DNA from: Enterococcus sp. ZJ1622
GTDB taxonomy: Bacteria > Bacillota > Bacilli > Lactobacillales > Enterococcaceae
Length of the DNA: 64,000 nt
Assembly: GCF_011038845.1 (NCBI RefSeq)
Contig: NZ_JAAKDW010000007.1
Span: 1 to 64,000 of the forward strand
Reading direction: 5' to 3'
In this document: in pieces, positions 1-9,270 of the stretch
Layout: the number at the start of each line of letters is the position of its first letter
Position numbering within the stretch: the first letter of the stretch is position 1
Translations under genes and position numbers: made by a program
Notes under the pieces: model-generated
Told to the model about the DNA's origin: nothing
What the model saw: the letters and a program-made list of their open reading frames with translations, nothing else
The model's database searches: none

Positions 1-152
1 ACACGATGCTTACGTTTGCTGCCATGAATTTAAAAAAACTAGCCACATGGCTATGGAAAACAAAAAAGCCTATGGCTTTTTATTTCAAATTTCTACAAAG
101 ACTACCAAAAAGGAGTTGGCAATTAAGCCACTCCTTTTTGTCTACAGTCTGA
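1..152 (+). mobile_element. C-terminal end of an IS1182-family transposase
   Basis: An open frame enters at base 3 and stops at 150-152. It begins TMLTFAAMNLKKLATW, which resembles the conserved end of IS1182-type DDE transposases (pattern LTFAxMNLKKLAxW). The remaining 30 residues are basic and low in complexity, as usual for the tails of this family. The reading runs through a hairpin at 107-139, and the segment ending near base 152 may be the right inverted repeat of the element. The element lies between phage head genes (outside the window) and the major tail gene, so it may be polar on tail expression. Family assignment is from memory of the C-terminal motif; the catalytic part is not in the window. 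Confidence 0.55.
107..139 (+). terminator. Hairpin near the IS end
   Basis: Ten-base arms AAAAAGGAGT and ACTCCTTTTT are extended by GGC/GCC around an AATTAA loop, and a short T tract follows. It probably insulates the element from neighbouring transcription. It overlaps the last codons of the transposase frame. Confidence 0.5.
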
Positions 153-179
153 AGACACGAAATCATCGTGTCTTTTTTT
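152..179 (+). terminator. Rho-independent terminator before the tail genes
   Basis: Perfect 9-bp stem AAGACACGA/TCGTGTCTT with a 5-nt loop, followed by a run of seven T. It lies just downstream of the transposase stop and 28 nt before the major tail gene. IS1182-type elements are known to favour palindromic targets, so this hairpin may be the original target site. Confidence 0.7.
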
Positions 180-206
180 ATTACCCAAAATTAGGAGGAA
201 AATTAT

Positions 207-794
207 ATGACTTTAGTAGGATTTAAAAAAATGACAATTGGGGTCTTTGATAGCACAGGTAAGATTCCAGCAGCAAATCTATATGTAATTGAAGGTAAGC
301 AAGATGAAGGTGCGACTGTATCTGCTGAAATCAGTGGATTATCTAAAGAACCATCAAAAGTTTACGGATCAAACATCGCTTACTATGTCTCTCAAAAAGG
401 AACAGGCGATGTTTCAGCAACATTTGGCTTATTAGATTTACCAACAGAAGTAAATGACCAAATTCTTGGTTACAAAACTGATACAAACAAAATCAGCTTC
501 TTGGGAGAAGATACTGAGCCACCATATTGCGCGATCTTAATGGAATCAGAGGATTTGAACGGTGATACAGCAATGCTTGCAATGTTCAAAGGGAAATTCA
601 GTCGAGAGTCTATCAATCTTAACACCACAACAAATGAAGCTTTTGAACCAGAAGCAGAAGAATATGTTTTCTCGGCTATCGCAAACGATGCGGAAGGTGA
701 TGCTAAAGGTCAAACGGTCGCAAAATATATCGGTGACGAAGAAGCTTCTATCACTGCTTTGAAAGAGATGGTATTTCCTACGGCGGGGGAGTAA
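207..794 (+). CDS. Phage major tail protein
   Basis: The 195-residue product matches the phi13/TP901-1-like major tail protein type: N-terminal segment MTLVGFKKMTIGVFD, a conserved ISGLSKEPSKVYGSN region and an acidic C-terminal part. It forms the stacked rings of the siphovirus tail tube. The start is supported by AGGAGG at 194-199. It precedes an Ig-like gene and the tail chaperones, the usual order. The gene ends after a GCGGGGGAG run, and the -1 frame beyond it stays open for 22 more codons (see the separate entry), so a longer form may also be made. Confidence 0.85.
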   Translation: MTLVGFKKMTIGVFDSTGKIPAANLYVIEGKQDEGATVSAEISGLSKEPSKVYGSNIAYYVSQKGTGDVSATFGLLDLPTEVNDQILGYKTDTNKISFLGEDTEPPYCAILMESEDLNGDTAMLAMFKGKFSRESINLNTTTNEAFEPEAEEYVFSAIANDAEGDAKGQTVAKYIGDEEASITALKEMVFPTAGE

Positions 795-856
795 CTAGCC
801 CCACTGTCGGAGCAATCACTCCCACTACTGAAGGGGCAACTGTTGAATTAAGTTAG
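786..856 (+). other. Candidate -1 frameshift extension of the major tail protein
   Basis: The major tail frame ends GCG GGG GAG TAA. A -1 slip on the G run (785-789) avoids the stop and reads GVTSPTVGAITPTTEGATVE followed by LS and a stop at 854-856. The extension is rich in Pro and Thr, like the linkers that join tail tube proteins to surface Ig domains. Some siphoviruses (Listeria phage PSA is one) make two tail protein forms by programmed frameshifting. No classic heptamer is present, so slippage here is inference. Confidence 0.45.
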
Positions 857-866
857 GAGGATAACT

Positions 867-1325
867 ATGCCAGATACATTTAAAATTTATAAAAAAGATG
901 GAACAAAAGTGACAGAGGGCGAAAGCCCTCTAACTATTACCGGAATTGCAGCTAATACACAAGTCGCTAAAGGTGATTATCAAGCTACTCGTGTTGTAGG
1001 AGGTCAAGAATCTTCAAAAGTAGATATCCCTGCATTCGAAACATTACCTATTTCTGTTACCGGAGTCACATTGGATAAGACAACAGCTGACGTCGAACAA
1101 GGAGGGTCAGTGAAGTTGACACCAACTGTAACCCCAGCAAATGCAACAGATAAAACAGGAAGTTGGAGCAGTTCGAATACGGCTGTTGCTACAGTCAGCG
1201 GGGGCACTGTTAGCGTAAAAGCAGACGCTGAAGTTGGTGGGACAACAGAAGTTTCATTTACTACAACGGATGGCGGTAAAGTAGCTAAATGCACTGTTAC
1301 AGTTATTGAAAAAACAGAGGGCTAG
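867..1325 (+). CDS. Phage Ig-like (BIG2) domain protein
   Basis: A 152-residue protein with two parts. Residues 1-60 form a short beta-rich domain that looks like the N-terminal part of Ig-like phage decorations. Residues 63-148 form a bacterial Ig-like group 2 domain with the typical VTLDKTTADVEQGGSVKLT opening and a WSSSNTAVATVS core. Such domains sit on phage tails and heads, and are thought to bind cell-surface sugars weakly. AGGAGG at 855-860 overlaps the end of the possible major tail extension, so the two genes are tightly coupled. In many phages this domain is fused to the tail protein; here it is a separate gene. Confidence 0.8.
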   Translation: MPDTFKIYKKDGTKVTEGESPLTITGIAANTQVAKGDYQATRVVGGQESSKVDIPAFETLPISVTGVTLDKTTADVEQGGSVKLTPTVTPANATDKTGSWSSSNTAVATVSGGTVSVKADAEVGGTTEVSFTTTDGGKVAKCTVTVIEKTEG

Positions 1326-1345
1326 TCTTCGGACTAGCTTTTTTA
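1321..1345 (+). terminator. UUCG-capped intrinsic terminator
   Basis: Perfect 7-bp stem GCTAGTC/GACTAGC closed by a TTCG tetraloop and followed by six T. The stop codon of the Ig-like gene lies inside the stem. Downstream tail genes lack an obvious promoter, so it probably acts as a partial attenuator after the highly expressed tail tube gene. Confidence 0.75.
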
Positions 1346-1369
1346 TTTGAAAATACGGGAGGAATCTAA

Positions 1370-1681
1370 ATGGCAAAAGTAAGAATCGAATTGAAAAACA
1401 AAAAAGGTGAAAAAGTAGTACATGAAAATCTTGACACTACTGGTAAAGACTATCGTAAAGCATTGGAAGCAATTAAAAACTTAAACAACGAAAGTGTAAA
1501 AATGTGGGATCAATTAGATATCTATCTTGATTTTGCAGTTGGAGTTTTTAGAGAAAGTAAATTGACATCAGACCAAATATTAGAAGGCTTACCTTCAGAA
1601 AAAGTTATTAGCACATTAGATGGTGTACTAGCACAAGTAATGGGCGTTGAAGATAATCCAGATCCAGACGCAAAAAAGTAA
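1370..1681 (+). CDS. Tail assembly chaperone, short form (gpG-like)
   Basis: A 103-residue protein between the major tail and tape measure genes, the fixed position of siphovirus tail assembly chaperones. It is highly charged at the N-terminus and helical after residue 25. These proteins coat the tape measure protein before tail tube polymerisation and are absent from the mature virion. The frame ends GCA AAA AAG TAA, which contains the slippery heptamer A AAA AAG at 1672-1678. Most ribosomes should stop here and a minority continue into the T frame. GGGAGGAA supplies the ribosome binding site. Confidence 0.85.
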   Translation: MAKVRIELKNKKGEKVVHENLDTTGKDYRKALEAIKNLNNESVKMWDQLDIYLDFAVGVFRESKLTSDQILEGLPSEKVISTLDGVLAQVMGVEDNPDPDAKK

Positions 1682-1860
1682 CGCCTGAAGAAGCAGAAGA
1701 AATGTACTTAAATCTATGCAGAGAGCTAGTGAAAGCGGGATGGTCACTATCTGACATAGAAGATAACTCCTTTGAAATGATGATGAAAATTGCATGTACT
1801 TCACCTAAGAAAGAAAAGGAAAAAGAAGTTGATCTTAAAGACTTTTTGAAATCTATGTAG
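1370..1860 (+). CDS. Tail assembly chaperone, frameshifted long form (gpGT-like)
   Basis: A -1 slip at A AAA AAG (1672-1678) carries translation past the TAA at 1679-1681 and into a frame open to the TAG at 1858-1860. This adds 60 residues beginning VTPEEAEEMYLNLCRELVK and ending DLKDFLKSM, for a fusion of 163 residues. The extension has no start codon or ribosome binding site of its own, which argues for frameshifting rather than a separate gene. In lambda and most siphoviruses the G:GT ratio controls tail assembly, and the T part recruits the tape measure protein. The tape measure gene follows after 15 nt. Confidence 0.8.
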
Positions 1861-1875
1861 AAAGGAGGTAAACAT

Positions 1876-4800
1876 ATGGCGAATGGAAAACCCTTAGGCA
1901 ACATGATTATCAAATTAGATTTAGATAGTTCAGCATTTTCGAGCGGATTGGCAGGAGCAAAAAATGCTGTAAACCATCAAATGAAAGCAATGAAATCACA
2001 GATGCAAGTAATGAACTCGTCAGGTAATTCTCTCGGTGCTTTACAGGCAAAATATGAGGGTTTAGGCGGTGTTCTACAAGCAAATGAAAAACTAGTAAAA
2101 GAACTAACTAAAGATTATAAAGATAGTTTTGATGCTAATGGTAACGCTACTGCTTCGACTGCTAAATACGCCAATCAATTGAATCAAGCAACAGCTAGAT
2201 CCGCAAGTTACGAATCTCAAATGAAAACAACTGTCGGGCAAATTGCGCGGATGAAAGTTGAAACTGAAGGGTTCACTGGCAAATTAAAAGCTAATTCTGA
2301 TGTATTGATTAACTCGGGCAAAAAAATTGAATCATTCGGTAAAGGTATTTCCGGGATGGGTACGGCTCTCAGTGTCGGAGTGACTGCTCCAATTTTAGCA
2401 GGCGCAACAGCAGTGACTACTGCAGCTATTTCATGGGAAAGTGCTTTTGCAGGTGTAAAAAAGACAAACGATGAAGTTGTAGACTCGAATGGGAACGTAG
2501 TTTACTCCTACAGTGATTTAGAAAAAGGACTTCGTGATTTAGCGACTAAATTGCCAGCGAGCCACCAAGAAATAGCGAACGTTGCTGAAGCAGCAGGTCA
2601 ATTAGGGATTAAGACAGAAAATGTGGTTAGTTTCACCAAGACGATGGTCGATATGGGCGAATCTACTAATATGTCAGCTGAAACAGCTGCGACTTCTTTG
2701 GCTAGATTAGCTAATATTACTAAGTTACCACAAGATAAGTTTAGCAACTTGGGAGCTGCAATCGTTGATTTAGGGAATAATTTTGCAACCACGGAGTCAG
2801 AAATTACAGAAATGGCATTACGCTTAGCAGGTGCCGGTAGTCAAATTGGATTGAGTCAAGGCGACATTTTAGGATTATCTGCAGCACTTTCGTCAGTCGG
2901 TATCGAGGCTGAAATGGGTGGTTCAGCTATATCTAAAGTTATGGTTAACATGCAAGTAGCTGCAAAAAACGGGCTTGGACAGATGGAAGATTTGTCTGCT
3001 AAGACAGGTATGACTCGAAGAGAATTAGAATTAATGTCTTCAAATAATTCCAAAGACTTCAAAGCTTTAGCTGATTCTATAGGTATGACTACCACCGAGA
3101 TTACCGGTATCATGAAAGCTTCTAGCAACCTTGAAAATTTCGGGAAAATTGCTGGTATGTCAGCACAAGATTTCAAGAAGGCGTTTGAAGAAGATGCAAT
3201 TGGCGCGATTGGTAAATTCATCGAAGGTTTAGGAAATGCGGAATCTCAAGGAACGTCCGCTATTGAAATGCTGGACGAAATGGGAATCAGTGAGGTTCGA
3301 TTGCGAGACAGCTTGCTTCGCGCAGGTAACGCAAGTGATTTATTTAAAGATGCTGTTAAACGTTCGAATAAAGCTTTTGGTGATAATGTTGCGCTAACAA
3401 ATGAAGCAAACAAAAGATATGAAACAACAGAATCAAAACTAAAAATGCTGAAAAATGAAGCTGTTAATGCTGCTATTGATTTAGGAGGTCCATTTGTTGA
3501 CGCTTTGCGTGATGGCTTAGATGCTTCTAAACCACTAATAAAGAATCTAGGAAACATGGCTAAAGCATTCTCAGACATGAGCGATGATCAGCAAAGGAAC
3601 ATTATTAAATGGGTAGGTTTGGTAGCTGCTGCTGGTCCAGCGTTGAAGCTTTTAGGAACCGGTACCTCTGTCATCGGGAAGGTTACTTCGTCTACAGGAA
3701 AATTAACTAAAGGAATTGTTGACTTAGCTGCTAAAGCAGCAGAAAAGAAAGCAATGAACACCTTCGCATCGACTGTGACTGCAGCAGGAACAGCAGCAAG
3801 TAGCGCTGCGGGAGCAAGTGGCGTAGGTGCGATGACTACATCATTAGGCTTATTAGGTCCAGCATTACTCGGTGTCGTCGGTGTTGGTGGTGCGCTTGCT
3901 CTCGGATATGGTGCATGGAAAACTTTTGGAGAAGAAGCGTGGAATTCCGCTCAACGTACAAAAGAGTGGGGTACGGATGTAGGTAAAGCAACAGATGAAG
4001 CTCTCGAAAAAGTTAAAGGTTATGGCGACGGTGCAATTGGTGAATTTGGACTTATAGAACAAGGTCTATCTGATAATACAGGTGCTATGGTCGGTAATTT
4101 CGAAAAAATGGGTAAGTCAATTGAAACTGAAATGACTAATCGCATCAAAACGTTAAAGGAACTAGTTAAGGGTCTGCCTAAAGATATTCAAGATGCGGCA
4201 GATGATCTAACCGATGACGAAATAGACAAACAAGAAGAATATTTAAAGATAGTCCAAGAAAATAATGACAGAATTACGCAAATAAAAGAAAATGCTTCTA
4301 AAAACGGCCGTAAAATTTCTTATGAAGAATCTGTCATCGTCAAAGCGTTGGCTGAAGAATCAGCAACTGCTTATGTAAATTCCTTAGGAAAGAGCAAAGA
4401 CGAAACTAAAAAGATTTTAGATGCCATGACCGGAAATGTGGACAACGCTACTCAAGATCAAGCGAAAAGCTGGTTAGAATCTTTGGGTAAACAAAGACAA
4501 AATTCTAAAATCGAATATTCTAAAATGCAAGAAGACATGAAAAAACATCTTGTTGATGCTGGATATGATCTGAATAGTTCATACGCTAAGCAAATGTTCG
4601 ACTTGCTTGAGAAGAGTAGCAAATCAGCTACTGAACTAACGGAAGATCAAATGTCGCTAATTCTAGGCAAATATCCAGAACTGGCACAAGAAGTATTTCT
4701 TGCTAACGGTCAACTTATTAGTTCTATGGGTGATGCAGGTCAATCAGCGGTTGAGCAAAATAAAAAAATGATGGAAACGTTCGGGGATATGTCTCGAACG

Positions 4801-7800
4801 GCGGCTAAAACTGCTGAAGAAAATGCTAAAAAAATAGATTTAATATCTACAGAAGCAACCGAAGTCGGTGAATTTTGGAATAATTTAGTATTGGAAAAGA
4901 AAACAGGAGAAGTGAAAACCAACGCCCAAGAAGCAATCAATGAGGCAGCTAAATCTGAAGCCGGTTGGAACAAACTAATTTGGGCAAGTAAAAAAGCTAA
5001 CCTTTCTTCTAATGCCAAATTGATGATTGCAGAGGCGGCAATAGCAAATGGTAAATGGGACAAAATGACCTTTACTGATCAACAAGCGTTGATTGAGTCC
5101 AACGTCACTAAAACTATTACGCAAGCTGTTCAAGCAAAAGGCGATTGGGAAAAGCTAACTTTCGATCAGAAAAAAGCTTTACTTTACTCAAATACTCCTG
5201 AAATAATGGCAGAAACTTTACTGAACTTAGGTTATTGGGACGAGTATCAACCTGAAATAAAAGAGTTGAATGCTAAAAATTATAATTTTTTGACTATTCT
5301 TTCTAAATCAGAAGAGAAACTAGCAAGTTGGAATGGATTACCAACAGATGTGAAAGAAATAGTAGGAGACAATTACGATTTCTTAAATAAAATTTACAGT
5401 TCAGAAGAAAATTTTGCTCGATGGAATTCAATTCCTGATTCAGAGAAAAAGCTTCTTGTTGATAACGTGGATTTTTTAACAAAAATCTCAACATCTAAAG
5501 AAACTTTGAATCAATGGAATCAGTTGCCAACTGATCAAAAAAACATCTTAGCTAACAATGAAGATCTGTTAAACAAAATATTTGCATCAGAAGAATCTTT
5601 CAATGCATGGAAAGCAATTCCTGACCCTGTCAAGCGGATGCTTGGAGATAATGTTGATATTTTAACTAAAGTCAAAGATGGAACTATTAGCATCGAAGAC
5701 TATAACAAAAATGTACTTCCTCTATTGAAGAAACTATTCGGCGATAATTCAAGCTTAACTGGCGCGGTAGGTGATGCATCAGCTGCTATTGATAACTATA
5801 ACAAGAATGTATTCCTAAACGATAAAACTGCAGTAGGTCATGATGAGGCTTCACAAGCTGCAAAAGATGCATTTGAAGCATTCAACATCTTCCAAACAAA
5901 AATACCAGATAAAATTACTAAAACGGTATCCGCTGACTTTATAGGCCCAACGCTTAACGCCAGAGGAACAAATTTTCACCCTGGCGGCGCAGCAATGGTG
6001 AACGACCAAAAAGGTTCGACATACGAAGAGCTTGTAACTTTGCCAAACGGAGAAGCATTCATCCCGAAAGGTCGTAATGTTATTTTAGATCTTCCACGAG
6101 GATCAAAAGTGTTGAAAGCCTCCAGGACGAAACAATTAGTTTCTAAATATGCTGATGGTGTAGGAAATATAACCACTATTTCAACTGCGCCGAATTTTGA
6201 TGCTTTAATCTTAGCTATTAATGAGCTGACGGCAGTATTAAGAAGTCAGCAGCCAGTCAGCAATCAGTCAACAACTGATACAAAGGTTGCGCAACCGATT
6301 ATTCCTGATGCCTTGTCAGAAAAGTCAGATCAATATCTCGCAATTGGAACAGAGTGGCTGACTAATTTAATGAACGGCTGGAACTCAGTTGTTCCTCAAT
6401 ACATGAACAGCGAAACGCTCTTTATTACGAATTATCTTAACGCCCTAAAATCGCAAAATAATCCTAATTACGTACAGGGGGCAACTTGGAATAAGAATTT
6501 GATGAGTGGGTGGAACAGCTTAACAGGCACGTTCATTGTTACAATTAATTCATTTTGCAATCAAGCGATGGTGACGCTTAGAAACTACAACACGCCTATG
6601 TACAATAACGGGCGAACTTGGCAACAGAACAGTCTTAACGGTTGGAATTCACTATACGGATCATTTATAGCCCGCGTAAATCAACTCGGCAATGATTCGA
6701 TTAACAATCTTCGTTCTAAAAATGGCGGATTTTACAATGCAGGCTCATTCCTGCTGCAGTCATTAATCAATGGAATGAATTCAATGGGCAATTCTCTAGC
6801 TTCTACAATGAACAGCGTAGCGAATACAATGGTCGGAGGCATGGGCAAAGGTGTTAATGGTGTTATCTCTGGCGTTAACTATGTTCTTAAAGAAGTAGAG
6901 TCAAGCAAGAGTATTGGCAACTGGCCAATCCCTCAGTACGCTAAAGGAACCGAAGGGCATCCGGGCGGCCTTGCTATGATTAATGATCAAAAAGGATTCG
7001 TGCATGAAGAATATGTTCAGATGCCTGACGGTCGTGGATTTATTGCCAAAGGTCGGGACCTCTTGGTTAACCTACCTAAAGGCGCTCAGGTATTAAATGC
7101 TTCCTTAACTAAAAAATTAAAAGAACGATTAAATGTTCCACGATATGAAAATGGTGTCGGAAATTTAGATATCGTTGATTTACTTGATGATGAAAAAAGA
7201 ATGTTAGAATTCTTAACTAGCAAAGTTGACTTTTCAGGCATTAATGAACCATGGCTTGATATGACTAAATCAGGAACGTCATTAATGTCCAAAGCTGCAA
7301 ATACAATGCTTCAATCAAAATTAAGTGAATTCTTCACTCATGGCAATTTTGATGGTGCAGTAAATGCCAATGGTGTTTATCAATATTTAGTTGATGTTGC
7401 ACAGAAAGTAATGGGTAAGTTCCCAGGACTTACAGTAACATCTGGTTATCGAGCAGGAGATGCTTATTATCACGGAAAACGTCAAGCTATTGACTTAGCT
7501 TATCCAGGTGTATCAGGAGATCCTAGATATACAGCAGCTGCTAATTATGCTTTCGAGAAATTCCCTTCAAAAATTGCGTATGTCATTACGAATGGGCGTG
7601 TACGTGACCGCATGGGGCTATCTGGAACAGGGTCAAGCGGACAATGGACGAACTGGCCAGACGGTGATCACTTTGATCATATCCACCTAAACGGTTCAAT
7701 GGGCTCAGGGGATATATTCACTGGTGGTGGAGCTGGAGGCGGTGGTGTTGCACGTTGGCGTTCTTATGTGTCTAAAGCATTGAAAATGAATGGGTTGCCA

Positions 7801-8394
7801 GCTACAGCAGCTTATATAAATGCGTGGATGTCCCAAATCCAAACGGAATCTGGTGGTAATGAGAAAGCAATCGGCGGCAATGATGGACTCGCTGAAGGAA
7901 ATGCAACAGGATTGCTTCAAACGAAACCCGGAACTTTTGCAGCGAATGCTTTTCCTGGTCACGGAAATATTATGAACGGCTTCGATAATATGTTAGCAGC
8001 TATCAATTACGCTAAGAAGCGTTATGGAGTTGCCGGAATGTTGCAAGTTATTGGAAGAGGTCACGGTTATGCCAACGGCGGTTTGATTACTAAAGATGGC
8101 CTTTACAGAGCTGGCGAAGGAAATAAACCAGAAATGGTTATTCCATTGACAAGAAAAACAAGAGCTATCGAACTTATGGGTCAAGCATTAGCCTTCCTTT
8201 CTGGAAGCAATAAAAAAGAAACGAAAAGTGAGATTAATTCTGTAGATAATAGACATATCCTCCAAGCGATAGAAAAACAGTCTCGTATGACAAATGATCT
8301 GCTATCATTATTACTCTCGTTTTTTAAAAGTAACAATCGATCAGATAAAGAACTAGCTTTAGATATTCAGAAAATTTTAATCAGGAGGACATAA
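1876..8394 (+). CDS. Tail tape measure protein with two cell-wall hydrolase domains
   Basis: At 2172 residues this is a large tape measure protein; its length sets tail length. The N-terminal part (about 1-180) is coiled coil. Residues about 186-560 resemble the TP901-type tape measure core, followed by hydrophobic segments near 590-690. Residues 1134-1271 hold about four W-containing repeats of roughly 32 residues (SWNGLP, RWNSIP, QWNQLP, AWKAIP). Near the C-terminus is an M15-like peptidase (HGKRQAIDL near 1862, DHFDHIHL near 1931), then a lysozyme-like SLT domain (QTESGGN near 1988; GLLQTKPGTF). Both would open peptidoglycan during DNA injection. A module PGG(A/L)AM(V/I)NDQKG occurs twice (near 1368 and 1696) with a diverged third copy near 2070. 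AAGGAGG at 1861-1867 sets the start. Confidence 0.92.
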   Translation: MANGKPLGNMIIKLDLDSSAFSSGLAGAKNAVNHQMKAMKSQMQVMNSSGNSLGALQAKYEGLGGVLQANEKLVKELTKDYKDSFDANGNATASTAKYANQLNQATARSASYESQMKTTVGQIARMKVETEGFTGKLKANSDVLINSGKKIESFGKGISGMGTALSVGVTAPILAGATAVTTAAISWESAFAGVKKTNDEVVDSNGNVVYSYSDLEKGLRDLATKLPASHQEIANVAEAAGQLGIKTENVVSFTKTMVDMGESTNMSAETAATSLARLANITKLPQDKFSNLGAAIVDLGNNFATTESEITEMALRLAGAGSQIGLSQGDILGLSAALSSVGIEAEMGGSAISKVMVNMQVAAKNGLGQMEDLSAKTGMTRRELELMSSNNSKDFKALADSIGMTTTEITGIMKASSNLENFGKIAGMSAQDFKKAFEEDAIGAIGKFIEGLGNAESQGTSAIEMLDEMGISEVRLRDSLLRAGNASDLFKDAVKRSNKAFGDNVALTNEANKRYETTESKLKMLKNEAVNAAIDLGGPFVDALRDGLDASKPLIKNLGNMAKAFSDMSDDQQRNIIKWVGLVAAAGPALKLLGTGTSVIGKVTSSTGKLTKGIVDLAAKAAEKKAMNTFASTVTAAGTAASSAAGASGVGAMTTSLGLLGPALLGVVGVGGALALGYGAWKTFGEEAWNSAQRTKEWGTDVGKATDEALEKVKGYGDGAIGEFGLIEQGLSDNTGAMVGNFEKMGKSIETEMTNRIKTLKELVKGLPKDIQDAADDLTDDEIDKQEEYLKIVQENNDRITQIKENASKNGRKISYEESVIVKALAEESATAYVNSLGKSKDETKKILDAMTGNVDNATQDQAKSWLESLGKQRQNSKIEYSKMQEDMKKHLVDAGYDLNSSYAKQMFDLLEKSSKSATELTEDQMSLILGKYPELAQEVFLANGQLISSMGDAGQSAVEQNKKMMETFGDMSRTAAKTAEENAKKIDLISTEATEVGEFWNNLVLEKKTGEVKTNAQEAINEAAKSEAGWNKLIWASKKANLSSNAKLMIAEAAIANGKWDKMTFTDQQALIESNVTKTITQAVQAKGDWEKLTFDQKKALLYSNTPEIMAETLLNLGYWDEYQPEIKELNAKNYNFLTILSKSEEKLASWNGLPTDVKEIVGDNYDFLNKIYSSEENFARWNSIPDSEKKLLVDNVDFLTKISTSKETLNQWNQLPTDQKNILANNEDLLNKIFASEESFNAWKAIPDPVKRMLGDNVDILTKVKDGTISIEDYNKNVLPLLKKLFGDNSSLTGAVGDASAAIDNYNKNVFLNDKTAVGHDEASQAAKDAFEAFNIFQTKIPDKITKTVSADFIGPTLNARGTNFHPGGAAMVNDQKGSTYEELVTLPNGEAFIPKGRNVILDLPRGSKVLKASRTKQLVSKYADGVGNITTISTAPNFDALILAINELTAVLRSQQPVSNQSTTDTKVAQPIIPDALSEKSDQYLAIGTEWLTNLMNGWNSVVPQYMNSETLFITNYLNALKSQNNPNYVQGATWNKNLMSGWNSLTGTFIVTINSFCNQAMVTLRNYNTPMYNNGRTWQQNSLNGWNSLYGSFIARVNQLGNDSINNLRSKNGGFYNAGSFLLQSLINGMNSMGNSLASTMNSVANTMVGGMGKGVNGVISGVNYVLKEVESSKSIGNWPIPQYAKGTEGHPGGLAMINDQKGFVHEEYVQMPDGRGFIAKGRDLLVNLPKGAQVLNASLTKKLKERLNVPRYENGVGNLDIVDLLDDEKRMLEFLTSKVDFSGINEPWLDMTKSGTSLMSKAANTMLQSKLSEFFTHGNFDGAVNANGVYQYLVDVAQKVMGKFPGLTVTSGYRAGDAYYHGKRQAIDLAYPGVSGDPRYTAAANYAFEKFPSKIAYVITNGRVRDRMGLSGTGSSGQWTNWPDGDHFDHIHLNGSMGSGDIFTGGGAGGGGVARWRSYVSKALKMNGLPATAAYINAWMSQIQTESGGNEKAIGGNDGLAEGNATGLLQTKPGTFAANAFPGHGNIMNGFDNMLAAINYAKKRYGVAGMLQVIGRGHGYANGGLITKDGLYRAGEGNKPEMVIPLTRKTRAIELMGQALAFLSGSNKKETKSEINSVDNRHILQAIEKQSRMTNDLLSLLLSFFKSNNRSDKELALDIQKILIRRT

Positions 8395-8397
8395 AAT

Positions 8398-9270
8398 TTG
8401 AGGACAGTAATATTAAGAAATAAATTAAATGAAGAAATTGATTTGTCCACAGAAGATTATTTTGCTACTGAAATGTCGAATCTAGGTTTTGAAGTTACAA
8501 AAGAGCATATTGGGCAATGGGGTAGTTTCAGAGAAATAGGAGAGAGTATTGAATTGTCTGAATTTCAATCATCAGTTATGATTTCTGTTCACGGATTTAG
8601 AGAACAACAATTATATGGTTCATTAGTTGAATTTCTGGCTAATGGACCTTTTGAACTAGAATTTTCTTTTGATTCAGAAACAATGATCAGGAAATGTAGT
8701 TTGAAATCATTATCTAAAACAGAAATTGATTCCCAAAGCTCATTGCTAACAGATACTTTGAATCTATATTTTACTTCAAGCTGGTATTCTATCAAGCGTG
8801 AAAAATTAATACAGAATTCAACTTCTCTCAATACACGTGGAAAAGTTTACTCATTTGTTCGACCATATGTCTACACCAAAAATGTATGGGAAAAGAAAGG
8901 TGTATTTAAGTTCAGTAATAATTCTGTATATTTGACAAATAGTACAGAGCGAATGTCTCCGTTAAAAATAAGGATTATTGGAGAGTGCTCAAATCCATAT
9001 TGGGAAGTTATCCAAAACTCTAAAGTAGTAGCTTCAGATGGCTATTTTATTAATATGAAAGACACACAAATATTAGAAGTGTCTAGTTTGCTAGAAGACC
9101 AAACGGCAATTTTAAAAGATGTAGGTGGAGTTGAATCTTCTGTTTATCAACAACAAGATTTTACTAAATCAAACTTCGTCCAAGCGCCTCTAGGAGAATT
9201 CAGCGTTGTTTTTCATGTTGGACATGCAAATGTAGAGATTGAACTTTATGAGGAGCGTGATCTATTTTGA
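8398..9270 (+). CDS. Distal tail protein (Dit-like)
   Basis: A 290-residue protein directly after the tape measure gene, the usual position of the distal tail (Dit/Sipho_tail) protein, whose hexamer joins the tail tube to the baseplate. The start is TTG at 8398, with AGGAGG at 8382-8387 at good distance and no better Met nearby. The N-terminal half has the family look: a short belt strand, then WGSFREIGESIELSEF and a beta-rich core. The last codons overlap the next gene (TTGA), so the two are translationally coupled. Assignment rests on position and general shape more than on a signature motif. Confidence 0.75.
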   Translation: MRTVILRNKLNEEIDLSTEDYFATEMSNLGFEVTKEHIGQWGSFREIGESIELSEFQSSVMISVHGFREQQLYGSLVEFLANGPFELEFSFDSETMIRKCSLKSLSKTEIDSQSSLLTDTLNLYFTSSWYSIKREKLIQNSTSLNTRGKVYSFVRPYVYTKNVWEKKGVFKFSNNSVYLTNSTERMSPLKIRIIGECSNPYWEVIQNSKVVASDGYFINMKDTQILEVSSLLEDQTAILKDVGGVESSVYQQQDFTKSNFVQAPLGEFSVVFHVGHANVEIELYEERDLF

